Shown: positions 35,410 to 43,274 of the stretch, piece by piece | Position numbering within the stretch: position 1 is the stretch's first letter | How the letters are laid out: each line of letters begins with the position of its first letter | Assembly: GCF_029543155.1 (NCBI RefSeq) | Contig: NZ_JARQXA010000004.1 | Coordinates: forward strand, 124,001 to 188,000 | Direction: 5' to 3' | From: Sphingomonas sp. HITSZ_GF | GTDB taxonomy: Bacteria; Pseudomonadota; Alphaproteobacteria; Sphingomonadales; Sphingomonadaceae | DNA: 64,000 bases | Made by a program: the position numbers and the translations under genes | Notes under the pieces: model-generated | The model's input: only the letters and a program-made list of their open reading frames with translations | Told to the model about the DNA's origin: nothing | Databases searched by the model: none

Positions 35410-37631
35410 TCGCGGATCTCGATCAGCGGCACCGAGGCCGCGGCCCCGGCCAGGAAGGTCGCGCGGCTCACGCTCAGCCGGTCCTCGGCGAAGCGCACCG
35501 GCACGTCGAACACGAAGCTTGCGCACACCGCTGCGCCCGCCGCCGGCGCCAGGCCCAGCGTCACCACCCCGCCTTCATCCAGCGCGAAGTCCTCGGTCTC
35601 CATCCCGTCGATCGTCACCTGCAGCGTCGCCGCCACCGGCCGGGTGATCCGCCGCGCCACCGATCCATAATGTCGCACCAGCTGGAAGCCGGCAGTGCTG
35701 CCGTCGCCCGTGCCGATCGGTTCGTCGACCGCTGCGCAATCAAACGGGTCGCGCAGCCGGAAGCCGCGGGCCGGCCCCATCCGCGCCCGAAAAAAGGCGA
35801 GCAGCTCGGCAATGTCGGCTTCGGAGCGCACGCCCGGCCCGACATCATAATAGGTCCGCGCCTCCGCCCATTCGGCATTGCGCTTCTCCTGCCCGCCGGC
35901 GCTGGTCACGATCGAGGTCGAGACCTCGGGCGCCACTTCCGCCTCGCGCCCCAGCGCCAGCGGGAACAATATGTCGTCGAACGCATCCATGTTTTGCTCC
36001 CCTGCATCGCGCGGAATGTCGAAATGGACGAAGCCGTCGCGCAGCAGTTGCGGCAGCGCCCAGACAAAGGTCTCTGCCACGCCCCGGCGCCGCCCCCGCT
36101 CGGCCGCCGCGGCGATGTTCGCCCATTGCCCGCGATCCTCGGGCCGCAGCACGAAGCCGGCGAGATAATGCTGTTCGCTGGCCGGATAGCCGAGCCGCGC
36201 CTCGATCGCTGCGATCCCGCGGGCGCTCGCCGGGGCGTTGCCGGCGGCCGCCCAGTCATAATCCTCGAGCTGCAGCATATCGAAGGCCGGCGCCGCCCAG
36301 CCGGTCGGCACGTTCGCCGCCGGGCTGGCCAGTGCGGTCGGCGCATAGACGAGTAGAAGGATCTCCGCGTCCGCCGCCACCGTGCGCACCGTATCGCGCA
36401 GCGCCAGCGTCGATGCTGCGAGCAGCGCGCCCGCCGCCGCCGGCACGTCGCTTGCCCCCGCCAGCGCCGCCGCGGCCGCCGCGTCATGGATGCACAGGCT
36501 GCCGTCGCCCAGCGTCCACCACCAGGGCTCGCCGATCTGGAAGCGCACCGCCAGTCCCGCATCGCGCGCGATGCCGGCGAACTCGCGCGCCACTGCCTGC
36601 AGATAGGCCATCGCCCCGCCATGGGCCGGCGAGAGCAACGTCGAAGGCGGATCCCATCCGGTCAGCGCCGGCGCGCCGTCGGCCGCCCGCTGCTTCCAGT
36701 CGCCCCAGCAATGCTGGTCGAGCAGCTCATAGGAAAGCGACAGGATCAGCTCATAGCCCAGCGCCTTTGCTCGGCTGGCGAAATCGCTATGCCAGGCCCG
36801 GCACGCCACGTTCAGCGCCGTCGCACCCAGGCTCGCATAATGGCCACCCGAATTGGCCTCGAGCCGGAAATAATGGCTCATCCCAACATAATGGAGGATT
36901 GGCCCGCGCCAGCCGAGCTGGAGCATATTGCGCAGCACCCGCTCGGGGGTCAGGTGATAGGTGTCGTCATAGCCATTGGCGATGCGCAGTCCGTGCTCGG
37001 GCACGATCGCGTCGCCGATCGCCAGCACCGATCCCGGCCCCGTGCAGGCGATGCCGCTCAGCTCGATCCAGCCTTCGGCCGGCGCGGCGAGATCGGCATC
37101 CGCGCCGCTATGGCCCGGCGCCACCAGCGAGACGAACATCCGGTCGACGTCCCCGGCCCAGACCGGATCGGCCTCCTCGGGCAACAGGAACCCGCCCTGC
37201 ACCGTGGCGAAGTCGATCGAGACCTGGGCATCCTCGGCGCTCCCCTCGGCATAATTCCACAGACGCACATACCAGGCACGCGGGTTGCCCGCGGCGTCGC
37301 GTCCTTCAATCGTCAGCACCGGGCCGTTCACCGCGTCGAGCGGCCGCACCCCGGCCGAGCGCCAGCGAAAGGCCAGCCAGCAGCCGCGAAAGTCGCGGTC
37401 GGTCGCATAGCGCAGCAGCGGGTGATCGTGCCGGTCCTCGGCTTCCCAGATCAGCCCGGCCAGGTCGTCCTGGCGATAGAAGACCGCATCCACACGCAGC
37501 GCGTCAGGCGCGGTGGTCACCACCGAAGCCATCATCGGCCGCGGGAAATTGACCGTCCAATAGGCGGGATCGAAGCGCGAGAGCACGCCCTCAACTTGCC
37601 CGCGGCGCGCGTCGGCGAGCCACCAGCCCAT
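35406..37631 (-). CDS. Fused tail protein: TIM-barrel/non-contractile-sheath-like domain plus DUF2460 (g12-like)
   Basis: A 741-residue protein in two parts. Residues 1 to about 540 start MGWWLADARRGQVEGVLSRFDPAYWTVNFPRPMMASV and include a glycosidase-like barrel region (LHYVGMSHYFRLEANSGGHY, LILSLSYELLDQHCWGDWKQ, VRFQIGEPWWWTLGDGSLC). Residues 548-741 are a complete DUF2460 distal tail protein (MDAFDDILFPLALGREAEVAPEVSTSIV, RTYYDVGPGVRSEADIAELLAFFRAR, FRLRDPFD). In RcGTA the barrel belongs to g15, not g12. An internal ATG with its own ribosome site sits at the domain border, so a free DUF2460 product is likely as well. Barrel catalytic function is not proven. Confidence 0.82.
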   Translation of the reverse strand: MGWWLADARRGQVEGVLSRFDPAYWTVNFPRPMMASVVTTAPDALRVDAVFYRQDDLAGLIWEAEDRHDHPLLRYATDRDFRGCWLAFRWRSAGVRPLDAVNGPVLTIEGRDAAGNPRAWYVRLWNYAEGSAEDAQVSIDFATVQGGFLLPEEADPVWAGDVDRMFVSLVAPGHSGADADLAAPAEGWIELSGIACTGPGSVLAIGDAIVPEHGLRIANGYDDTYHLTPERVLRNMLQLGWRGPILHYVGMSHYFRLEANSGGHYASLGATALNVACRAWHSDFASRAKALGYELILSLSYELLDQHCWGDWKQRAADGAPALTGWDPPSTLLSPAHGGAMAYLQAVAREFAGIARDAGLAVRFQIGEPWWWTLGDGSLCIHDAAAAAALAGASDVPAAAGALLAASTLALRDTVRTVAADAEILLLVYAPTALASPAANVPTGWAAPAFDMLQLEDYDWAAAGNAPASARGIAAIEARLGYPASEQHYLAGFVLRPEDRGQWANIAAAAERGRRRGVAETFVWALPQLLRDGFVHFDIPRDAGEQNMDAFDDILFPLALGREAEVAPEVSTSIVTSAGGQEKRNAEWAEARTYYDVGPGVRSEADIAELLAFFRARMGPARGFRLRDPFDCAAVDEPIGTGDGSTAGFQLVRHYGSVARRITRPVAATLQVTIDGMETEDFALDEGGVVTLGLAPAAGAAVCASFVFDVPVRFAEDRLSVSRATFLAGAAASVPLIEIRE
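35988..36002 (-). promoter_or_regulatory. Internal ribosome site and start for a stand-alone g12 product
   Basis: On the minus strand GGGGAG (36002-35997) is followed by a six-base spacer and ATG (35990-35988), in frame with the fused gene. Starting here yields 194 residues, exactly the DUF2460 domain and the usual size of GTA g12. Confidence 0.65.
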
Positions 37632-37752
37632 GGTTCATCCTTTCCAAAATCGTTGCGCCGCGCGCGGGTGGCGCGCGATCGGTGCAACACATGCTTGCAA
37701 CGGCCGCCGCCATTGCGTGACACTCGCCTCGTCCCCGGGGGAGGAAGCAAGC

Positions 37753-38109
37753 ATGCGGCTTCGAGTCACGGCCCTTTCAACGCTTCTCGCGCTGGCAACC
37801 GGTGGTTGCACGGCCACCCCTGCCCCCGAGACACCCGGCGAGTTGCTCGTCGAGGGCCGGCTCGAGAATCTCGGCTATGCGCCCCTGGACGATCCCGATG
37901 ATCTGCTCGGCCACGGCGTGATCACAGCCAGGCTGCACATCTCTCGGGTCGTGCGCGGGCATGTCCGCGGGTCGGTGATCACCGTCCGCTATGTTGCGCA
38001 TACCTATCTGCAAGGCCGGGCGCGCGCCGTGTACCGGCTGCGCCGGGACGAGAGCGGCGCCTATTTACTTTGCGGGCCGCGCGGCGGGACCGGCTATGTT
38101 TGCTCGTGA
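37753..38109 (+). CDS. Putative small lipoprotein inside the GTA cluster
   Basis: A 118-residue protein with a lipoprotein-type signal (MRLRVTALSTLLALATGGC). The mature region reads LVEGRLENLGYAPLDDPDDLLGHGVITARLHISRVVRGHVRGSVITVRYVAH, a beta-rich pattern with no named family I recognise, and has two further cysteines near the C terminus. ATG 37753 follows GGGGGAGGAAG. It is on the strand opposite to the GTA genes and so is expressed separately. Confidence 0.65.
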   Translation: MRLRVTALSTLLALATGGCTATPAPETPGELLVEGRLENLGYAPLDDPDDLLGHGVITARLHISRVVRGHVRGSVITVRYVAHTYLQGRARAVYRLRRDESGAYLLCGPRGGTGYVCS

Positions 38110-38176
38110 CAGTGCAAGCCTCTGGGTTCCGTGGCGCCGGACTGGACCGGTGTGCGCCCTCTGATAGGTTTTGGCG

Positions 38177-38662
38177 ATGGATTTCCGTGCCCTGTTTCGC
38201 GCCCCGCCCGATACGCCCGCGCGCTACGTCGCAGCCTCACCTTTGTTTCCGTTCGCCGCCGGGCACTTCCCCCTCGCCGAGGGCAGCTTCCGCAACCGTA
38301 CGGGCGACAACGTCCTCGGCTTCCGCATCGATGCCGGGCGGTACACCATGTCGGGCGGCGCGCCGGAGACGGTCACGTTGATCCCCGTCGCCGGCCATGC
38401 CGACGGCTTTGTCTTCCAGCAGTCGGAAGGCACCGGGGCGACCTTCTACGGCGCGCTGCGATTGCTGCGGCGGGAAACCGGCTTCGCACTGTTCTCGCCC
38501 GAGGGGAGGCCCCTCGATGCGGTCCGTGCGGCGCGGCGCCATCATGCCGTTCTCGGCCCGTTGGGTTGTGCTTTTGCGGCACCGGCCGATCTTCTCTCGG
38601 CACTGGTGCCCCTCGCATTCGGCGCGCCCGAGCACGTCTGGCATGTCTATCACCCTCTGTGA
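38177..38662 (+). CDS. Hypothetical protein inside the GTA cluster
   Basis: A 161-residue soluble protein starting MDFRALFRAPPDTPARYVAASPLFPFAAGHF. It contains GSFRNRTGDNVLGFRIDAGRYTMSG and ends HVWHVYHPL. No signal peptide, helix-turn-helix or catalytic motif is seen and I do not recognise a family. The start is ATG 38177; TTG 38171 is possible. It follows the lipoprotein gene by 67 bases and may be its operon partner. It is convergent with the tape measure gene. Confidence 0.55.
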   Translation: MDFRALFRAPPDTPARYVAASPLFPFAAGHFPLAEGSFRNRTGDNVLGFRIDAGRYTMSGGAPETVTLIPVAGHADGFVFQQSEGTGATFYGALRLLRRETGFALFSPEGRPLDAVRAARRHHAVLGPLGCAFAAPADLLSALVPLAFGAPEHVWHVYHPL

Positions 38663-38680
38663 TTGCCGTCCGGCCGGCGG

Positions 38681-39247
38681 CTAGTCTGTGGCGACCAGCG
38701 CCGCCTTCACCGCCCGCGCCACTTGCCGGCTCGATTGCGCCAGCGCCTGCGGTGCCGCGTCGGCGCGCGCGTTCACCGTGATCGCCACGCGCACCTCGCG
38801 CCCGCCGCCTGCACCCGGCGTCGCCATCACGCTGCCCGCGCTCGTCGGCACGAACAGCTCGGGCCCGCGTTCGCCCACCATATAGGGCCGCCCGGGGCTC
38901 ACCGGCCCGCCGGTCGCGCGGCCGGGCGCGCCGAACAGGCTGCCGACCAGCCCGAGCAGCAGCCCGCTCAGCCCCTGGCTGCCGCCGCCCAGTGCGCTCG
39001 TCGCGTTGTGCAGCGCCGATCGCGCGATCTCGTCCATCACCCCCAGCGCCACGCGCTGCAGGTCGTCGAACCCGAACTTGCCGGTGCGCACCGCGCGCAG
39101 CAGCGCATTCTCGATCGATCGCCCGGCGCGCATCGCGCCGGCCTCCAGCGGGCCTTCCAGCCCGGCGCGCATCTCCTCCACGTCGCGGGCAAAGGCACGC
39201 GTGTCTGCGCGTACGCTCACCACCAGCCGCTCGATCTCTTCATCCAT
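38681..39247 (-). CDS. GTA tail tape measure protein (g11-like), short
   Basis: A 188-residue protein. MDEEIERLVVSVRADTRAFARDVEEMRAGLEGPL is the typical g11 N terminus. A helical core with a small-residue/hydrophobic stretch (LSGLLLGLVGSLFG) and a C-terminal PYMVGERGPELFVPTSAGSV motif, common in tail tape measure proteins, follow. Its short length matches the short tail of GTA particles. It overlaps the preceding chaperone gene by eight bases. Confidence 0.87.
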   Translation of the reverse strand: MDEEIERLVVSVRADTRAFARDVEEMRAGLEGPLEAGAMRAGRSIENALLRAVRTGKFGFDDLQRVALGVMDEIARSALHNATSALGGGSQGLSGLLLGLVGSLFGAPGRATGGPVSPGRPYMVGERGPELFVPTSAGSVMATPGAGGGREVRVAITVNARADAAPQALAQSSRQVARAVKAALVATD

Positions 39248-39455
39248 CGGGAAATTGCTCCTTCAGCCGCGCCAGCGTGTCCGTATCGGGCGGCAATTCG
39301 GCATCGCCGCGGATCGCATCGAGCAGCGCACCCAGCTCGGCCGGGGTCGCTGCCCAGAAATCGCCGGGCTTCCATCCGAACATCGCACCTGCCGCACCCG
39401 CCAGCCGGCGGGTGTTGCCTGCGAAGGTGCCGCCCTGAGCCTGTGGAGGGCTCAT
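39240..39455 (-). CDS. GTA tail assembly chaperone (g10.1-like)
   Basis: A 71-residue protein. The segment GAMFGWKPGDFWAATPAELGALLDAIRGD is typical of the small rcc01693/phage tail assembly chaperone family located between g10 and g11 in GTA clusters. ATG overlaps the g10 stop (ATGA at 39452). In phages the equivalent pair can be made by frameshifting; here they are separate, coupled genes. Confidence 0.82.
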   Translation of the reverse strand: MSPPQAQGGTFAGNTRRLAGAAGAMFGWKPGDFWAATPAELGALLDAIRGDAELPPDTDTLARLKEQFPDG

Positions 39456-39763
39456 CGCCCCGCCAGGATCTGGCCGATAAGCACGCGCAGGGCCGGGGTC
39501 AGCGCCTTGAGGCCCGCCGATACCAGCGCCTCGCTAAACGCCACCCGGTCGATCGCCGGCGGGTCCTTCAGGCAATGCCAGAACAGCCCGGCGATCTCGG
39601 CAATGCCCAGCCTGCCCGATGCGGCGCGCTCGACCAGCTCGAACAGCGGCCCCAGTTCGCCTTCGGCGGCCACCAGCGCCTGGAAGCTCGGTCGCAGCAC
39701 ATGCGTGATGCCCTCCAGCACCAGCGCGGCCTCACCGCGCTCGGGGTTGGCCGCGCCGGTCAT
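39452..39763 (-). CDS. GTA gene transfer agent family protein (g10-like)
   Basis: A 103-residue protein: ANPERGEAALVLEGITHVLRPSFQALVAAEGELGPLFELVERAASG. This is the Phage_TAC_11/GTA_gp10 pattern, a tail chaperone that associates with the tape measure. It starts at ATG 39763 inside the tail tube stop (ATGA) and ends overlapping the g10.1 start. Confidence 0.86.
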   Translation of the reverse strand: MTGAANPERGEAALVLEGITHVLRPSFQALVAAEGELGPLFELVERAASGRLGIAEIAGLFWHCLKDPPAIDRVAFSEALVSAGLKALTPALRVLIGQILAGR

Positions 39764-40167
39764 GCCGACACCACCGGGCCGGAGCTTTCCAGGCTCAACG
39801 TGTAGCTGCGCTCGCCGTTGAAATCGCCGGCATAGTCGAGCCGGGTAACCAGGAAGCGCCCGGTCACCGTCTCGCCGCTCTCGAAGCTCAGCCGATAATC
39901 GTCGAGCACGCCCGAAAGCGCATTGGCCTTCACGCGTGCCTCCGCCGCCGATCCGGTGAACACGCCGGCGCCCGATACGCTCACCGATCGCACGCCGGCG
40001 CCCGACAGCAGCTCGCGCCAGCCACCCGAATCCTTGCTGGTGATCGCCACCATCTCGCCGTTCACGCTCATCTGCGTGGTGCGCAGGCCCGCGACGGTGG
40101 CGTACACCACCGGCGCCGCGCCGTTCCCCACCTTGAGCAGGAACGCGCTGCCCTTCTCTGCCGCCAT
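39760..40167 (-). CDS. GTA major tail tube protein (g9-like)
   Basis: A 135-residue protein of the TP901-1 major tail family: GSAFLLKVGNGAAPVVYATVAGLRTTQMSVNGEMVAITSKDSGGWRELL, with alternating strands forming the tube subunit. The C-terminal YAGDFNGERSYTLSLESSGPV is conserved in GTA g9. ATG 40167 follows AGGAGAA. Confidence 0.9.
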   Translation of the reverse strand: MAAEKGSAFLLKVGNGAAPVVYATVAGLRTTQMSVNGEMVAITSKDSGGWRELLSGAGVRSVSVSGAGVFTGSAAEARVKANALSGVLDDYRLSFESGETVTGRFLVTRLDYAGDFNGERSYTLSLESSGPVVSA

Positions 40168-40179
40168 ATTCTTCTCCTG

Positions 40180-40569
40180 TCACAGCTCGCTGCGGAGCAT
40201 CCGCACGCGAAATTCGCTCACCGATTGCCAGCGCCCGTCGCCTTCGCGGCTGATCCGCGAGCGCAGCAGCACCAGGCTCGCCACCGCCCAGCCCTGGCCC
40301 AGCCCGCGCGGCATCGCCTCGATCGCCGCTTCCGCCGCGCCCGCCAGCGCGCGCAGCCGCACCGGCCGCTCGCCCGCATCGAACAGGGTGACGGCGAAGC
40401 GGCCCTCGCGCCCGGCCATGTCCTTGGTGCCCCAGTCGGTCAGCCAGGCTTCCTCGACCAGCGCATAGGGGCGCGCGGCGCGCACCGGCGGTGCGTCGAA
40501 CATCCGCGTCACTTCGATCCCGGCCAGCGCCTCGACCAGCGCCGCCTGCAGCACTTCCTGCACGCTCAT
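40180..40569 (-). CDS. GTA DUF3168 protein (g8-like head-tail joining)
   Basis: A 129-residue protein of the DUF3168 (tail terminator/gp17-like) family: VLQAALVEALAGIEVTRMFDAPPVRAARPYALVEEAWLTDWGTKD, then the family-typical FAVTLFDAGERPVRL. It probably caps the tail tube at the head junction. ATG overlaps the preceding stop (ATGA at 40566-40569). Confidence 0.88.
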   Translation of the reverse strand: MSVQEVLQAALVEALAGIEVTRMFDAPPVRAARPYALVEEAWLTDWGTKDMAGREGRFAVTLFDAGERPVRLRALAGAAEAAIEAMPRGLGQGWAVASLVLLRSRISREGDGRWQSVSEFRVRMLRSEL

Positions 40570-40727
40570 TTGAGCAGTCCTCCGATCCAGCGCAGCCGTT
40601 CGCGCACGCCGCGGCCTTCGATCGCGACGCCGTCGGGCCGTTGTTCGATCCGCGCGTCGGGCACGGCGTCCCCCACTGCCTGCGCCACGCGCGCGATCGC
40701 GCGCCGCACCGCCGCCTCGGTCCTCAT
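40566..40727 (-). CDS. Small GTA cluster protein in the g7 position
   Basis: A 53-residue reading frame, MRTEAAVRRAIARVAQAVG followed by a basic C terminus RLRWIGGLLK. It is too short for a family call, but its ATG overlaps the g6 stop (ATGA at 40724-40727) and its stop overlaps the g8 start (ATGA), the same coupling used through the cluster. That makes it very likely real. It occupies the place of RcGTA g7, which is about twice as long, so it may be a reduced head-closure protein. Confidence 0.65.
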   Translation of the reverse strand: MRTEAAVRRAIARVAQAVGDAVPDARIEQRPDGVAIEGRGVRERLRWIGGLLK

Positions 40728-41206
40728 GCCGCCAGCCGCACGCGGCGCCACGGCCGCCACAGCGCGCTCACCGCGGCGGGTGGCGCCATGTCCTTCTCGC
40801 GATGGTCGAACAGGTGCGCGGTCAGCAGCACCACGCCGGTGGCGATGGGCGGCGGCAGGTCGCCCCAACCTGCCGCCGTCCCTGCGCGGTAGCCGACGGT
40901 CGCCCGCCCGCGCGCGCGCACCCAGCCCAGGCCCTGGGCGTCGATGTCGATCGCAATGTCGATGCCGGCGTCGATCGCAGTCACCGGCGCCAGCGTCAGC
41001 GCGCGCCAATGCCCCTTGGACTCGACGCTCTCGGTGAAGTCGCGCGCGATCAGCGCGGTGCCGGTGAAGCGCTCGGCCAGCGCCAGCGCGCTCGCGGCCA
41101 GCCCTTCGATCAGCGCATCCTCGCTGTCGCCCGCGATGCGCAGATGCGCCTTGGCGGCCGCGCGCGCGGCTTCGATCACCGCGCCCGGAAAAGGCGGATA
41201 TTCCAT
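40724..41206 (-). CDS. GTA head-tail connector protein (g6-like)
   Basis: A 160-residue protein of the phiE125 gp8/HK97 gp6-like connector family: VIEAARAAAKAHLRIAGDSEDALIEGLAASALALAERFTGTALIARDFTE. It includes a helical N-terminal half and a beta-rich C-terminal half. It would form the ring under the portal. ATG 41206; the stop overlaps the next small gene. Confidence 0.88.
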   Translation of the reverse strand: MEYPPFPGAVIEAARAAAKAHLRIAGDSEDALIEGLAASALALAERFTGTALIARDFTESVESKGHWRALTLAPVTAIDAGIDIAIDIDAQGLGWVRARGRATVGYRAGTAAGWGDLPPPIATGVVLLTAHLFDHREKDMAPPAAVSALWRPWRRVRLAA

Positions 41207-41263
41207 CTCGCTCTCCGTATGTGAAAGGATGGGGCCGCCCTCCCCGGCGCGGCCCCGGAGGGA

Positions 41264-42316
41264 TCAGGCCGAGAATTTCAGCAGCTTGATCGCCTCCGAA
41301 TTGCTCACCATCCCGCCGACGCGCTTGGTCGCGTAGAAATGGACGAACGGCTTGTTGCTATAGGGATCGCGCAGGATCTGCGTCTCGCCGCGCTCGGCGA
41401 TCAGATAGCCGGCCTGGAAGTTGCCGAACGCGATCGACAGGCTGTTCGCGGCGATGTCGGGCATGTCCTCCGCCTCGACCACCGGGTATCCCAGCAGCGT
41501 CGCCGGCTGACCCGCCGCCAGCCCCGGCTGCCACAGCAGCGCGCCGTCGCTCGTCTTGAACTTGCGCACCTTCGCGAGCGTCGCCGAGTTCATCACCCAG
41601 CTCGCCCCCTGGCGGTACGGCGCGCGCAGCGCCTGGACCAGGTCGATCAGCTTCTCCTCGGGATTGGCCGCAAACGCTCCCGCCGCGCCGCTGACGATAT
41701 ATTGCAGCGTGCCGAAAGCCCGCGCGCTGTCGCCGGTTGCCGCATTGGGCGCCGACAGGAACCCCTTGGGCTTGTTCACCCCGTTGCCGCCCACGAACGC
41801 CGCGCCCTCGGCGGCGGCGAACTCGCGCGCAATCTCGTCGGCCAGCCAGGCCTCCACGTCGAAACCGGCATCGTCGAGCATCGCCTGGCTTGCCGCCGGA
41901 TTGGCGTAGAGGTCGCCCATCGGCGGCGCGACTTCGTTGAACACCGGCGTATCGGTCTCGTCCCGGCTCGCCGTCTCCGCCGCCCAGCCGCTCTCGAAGC
42001 CGCCGCTCGCCACCAGCTTGCGATAGCCGCTCGACCCCACCGTCACCACGCTGGCGATCGATCGGATCGGCGACACGCTCTTCAGCGTCGCGTCGATCCG
42101 CGCATCGAGCTCGTCGGGCACCGCATAGCCGCCCGCCGCGTCGCTCGCGCCGCTCATTGCCTTGGCCTCGAGCCCGCCGCCCGAGCGCAGGAAGCTCTCG
42201 AACGCAGCGCCGGCGATCGGCCGCGCGCCTTCGAGCATCGGCCGCTCCACCGGCAGCCCGATCCGTTCCACCGCCTCGAAGCTCGCCTCGAGCGCATCCG
42301 CCTTCACTTCGATCAT
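41264..42316 (-). CDS. GTA major capsid protein, HK97 fold (g5-like)
   Basis: A 350-residue coat protein. The HK97-fold core is clear: AGGYAVPDELDARIDATLKSVSPIRSIASVV, FESGWAAETASRDETDTPVF, FVGGNGVNKPKGFLSA and a terminal VGGMVSNSEAIKLLKF. Only about 60 residues precede the core (from ATG 42316), whereas HK97-type capsids usually start with a ~100-residue scaffolding segment that the protease removes; the segment here is shortened. lgt lies immediately upstream on the other strand, separating the capsid gene from its protease. Confidence 0.92.
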   Translation of the reverse strand: MIEVKADALEASFEAVERIGLPVERPMLEGARPIAGAAFESFLRSGGGLEAKAMSGASDAAGGYAVPDELDARIDATLKSVSPIRSIASVVTVGSSGYRKLVASGGFESGWAAETASRDETDTPVFNEVAPPMGDLYANPAASQAMLDDAGFDVEAWLADEIAREFAAAEGAAFVGGNGVNKPKGFLSAPNAATGDSARAFGTLQYIVSGAAGAFAANPEEKLIDLVQALRAPYRQGASWVMNSATLAKVRKFKTSDGALLWQPGLAAGQPATLLGYPVVEAEDMPDIAANSLSIAFGNFQAGYLIAERGETQILRDPYSNKPFVHFYATKRVGGMVSNSEAIKLLKFSA

Positions 42317-42413
42317 CCTCGTCTCCTGTCCACACCAAAAAAAAGACGAGCGCGGCATCCCGGCTCGTCGCATTTCCCTTTGCGTTTTCCGTTGCCCTGC
42401 GAAGCTCACCTGC

Positions 42414-43274
42414 GTGGATACGCATCTCGACTTCGCCGATCTCGGCCTCTCTCCGGTCGCGCTCGACCTCGGCTTCTTCACGCTCAAATGGTACGCGCTG
42501 AGCTATCTCGCCGCGTTCGTGACCGGCTGGCTGTATCTGCGCCGGCTGGTCCGCCTTCCCGGCGCGCCGATCGCCGAAGCGCATCTCGGCGACCTCTTCT
42601 CCTATGTCGGCTTCGGCGTGATCGTCGGCGGCCGGATCGGCTATTGCCTGGTCTATCAGCCGGCGATCTGGCTTACCCCTTGGCGCGTGCTCGAGCTGTG
42701 GAACGGCGGGATGTCGTTCCATGGTGGGCTGGCCGGCACGCTGATCGCGATCTGGCTGTTCGCTCGCGCGCACAATCTCGACCTGCTGCGCGTCTATGAC
42801 TATGTCGCCTGCGCCACACCCTTCGGCCTGTTCCTCGTCCGCATCGCCAATTTCGTGAACGGCGAGCTCTGGGGCCGCCCCTCGAGCCTGCCCTGGGCGA
42901 TGATCTTTCCCGGTGCCGGCGACGGCATTCCCCGCCATCCGAGTCCGCTCTACGAAGCCTTTCTCGAAGGCGTGCTCACCATGGCGGTGCTCGCCTGGAT
43001 GTTCTGGCGAACCGACGCGCGCCTGCGCCGCGGCCGGCTCGTCGGTGCCGGCCTGCTGATCTACGGCGTCACGCGCTTTCTCCTGGAATTCACGCGCCAG
43101 CCCGATGCCGGGCTCGAGCATCTTTCCTGGGGCCTCACCATGGGCCAGACGCTGTGCCTGCCGATGGTCGCGGCCGGGCTCTGGCTGCTCATTTGTCCGC
43201 CAGCGCGTGCACCCGCGCCAGCGGCTGCATCGGGCTCGCAACCAGGCTCACCTCGACCAGGTCGAGCGCAGTGA
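42414..43274 (+). CDS. lgt: Prolipoprotein diacylglyceryl transferase
   Basis: An inner-membrane enzyme that adds diacylglycerol to the lipobox cysteine of prelipoproteins. It is 286 residues from GTG 42414, with seven predicted helices. Signature elements are WNGGMSFHGGLAG (catalytic region His), RIANFVNGELWGRP and IPRHPSPLYEAFLEG. The last 26 residues (CPPARAPAPAAASGSQPGSP...) are low-complexity and antisense to the GTA protease gene, giving an 86-base overlap of the two coding regions. Lgt is normally essential and not phage-borne; its place inside the GTA cluster on the opposite strand is unusual. No ribosome site is evident before the GTG. Confidence 0.93.
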   Translation: MDTHLDFADLGLSPVALDLGFFTLKWYALSYLAAFVTGWLYLRRLVRLPGAPIAEAHLGDLFSYVGFGVIVGGRIGYCLVYQPAIWLTPWRVLELWNGGMSFHGGLAGTLIAIWLFARAHNLDLLRVYDYVACATPFGLFLVRIANFVNGELWGRPSSLPWAMIFPGAGDGIPRHPSPLYEAFLEGVLTMAVLAWMFWRTDARLRRGRLVGAGLLIYGVTRFLLEFTRQPDAGLEHLSWGLTMGQTLCLPMVAAGLWLLICPPARAPAPAAASGSQPGSPRPGRAQ

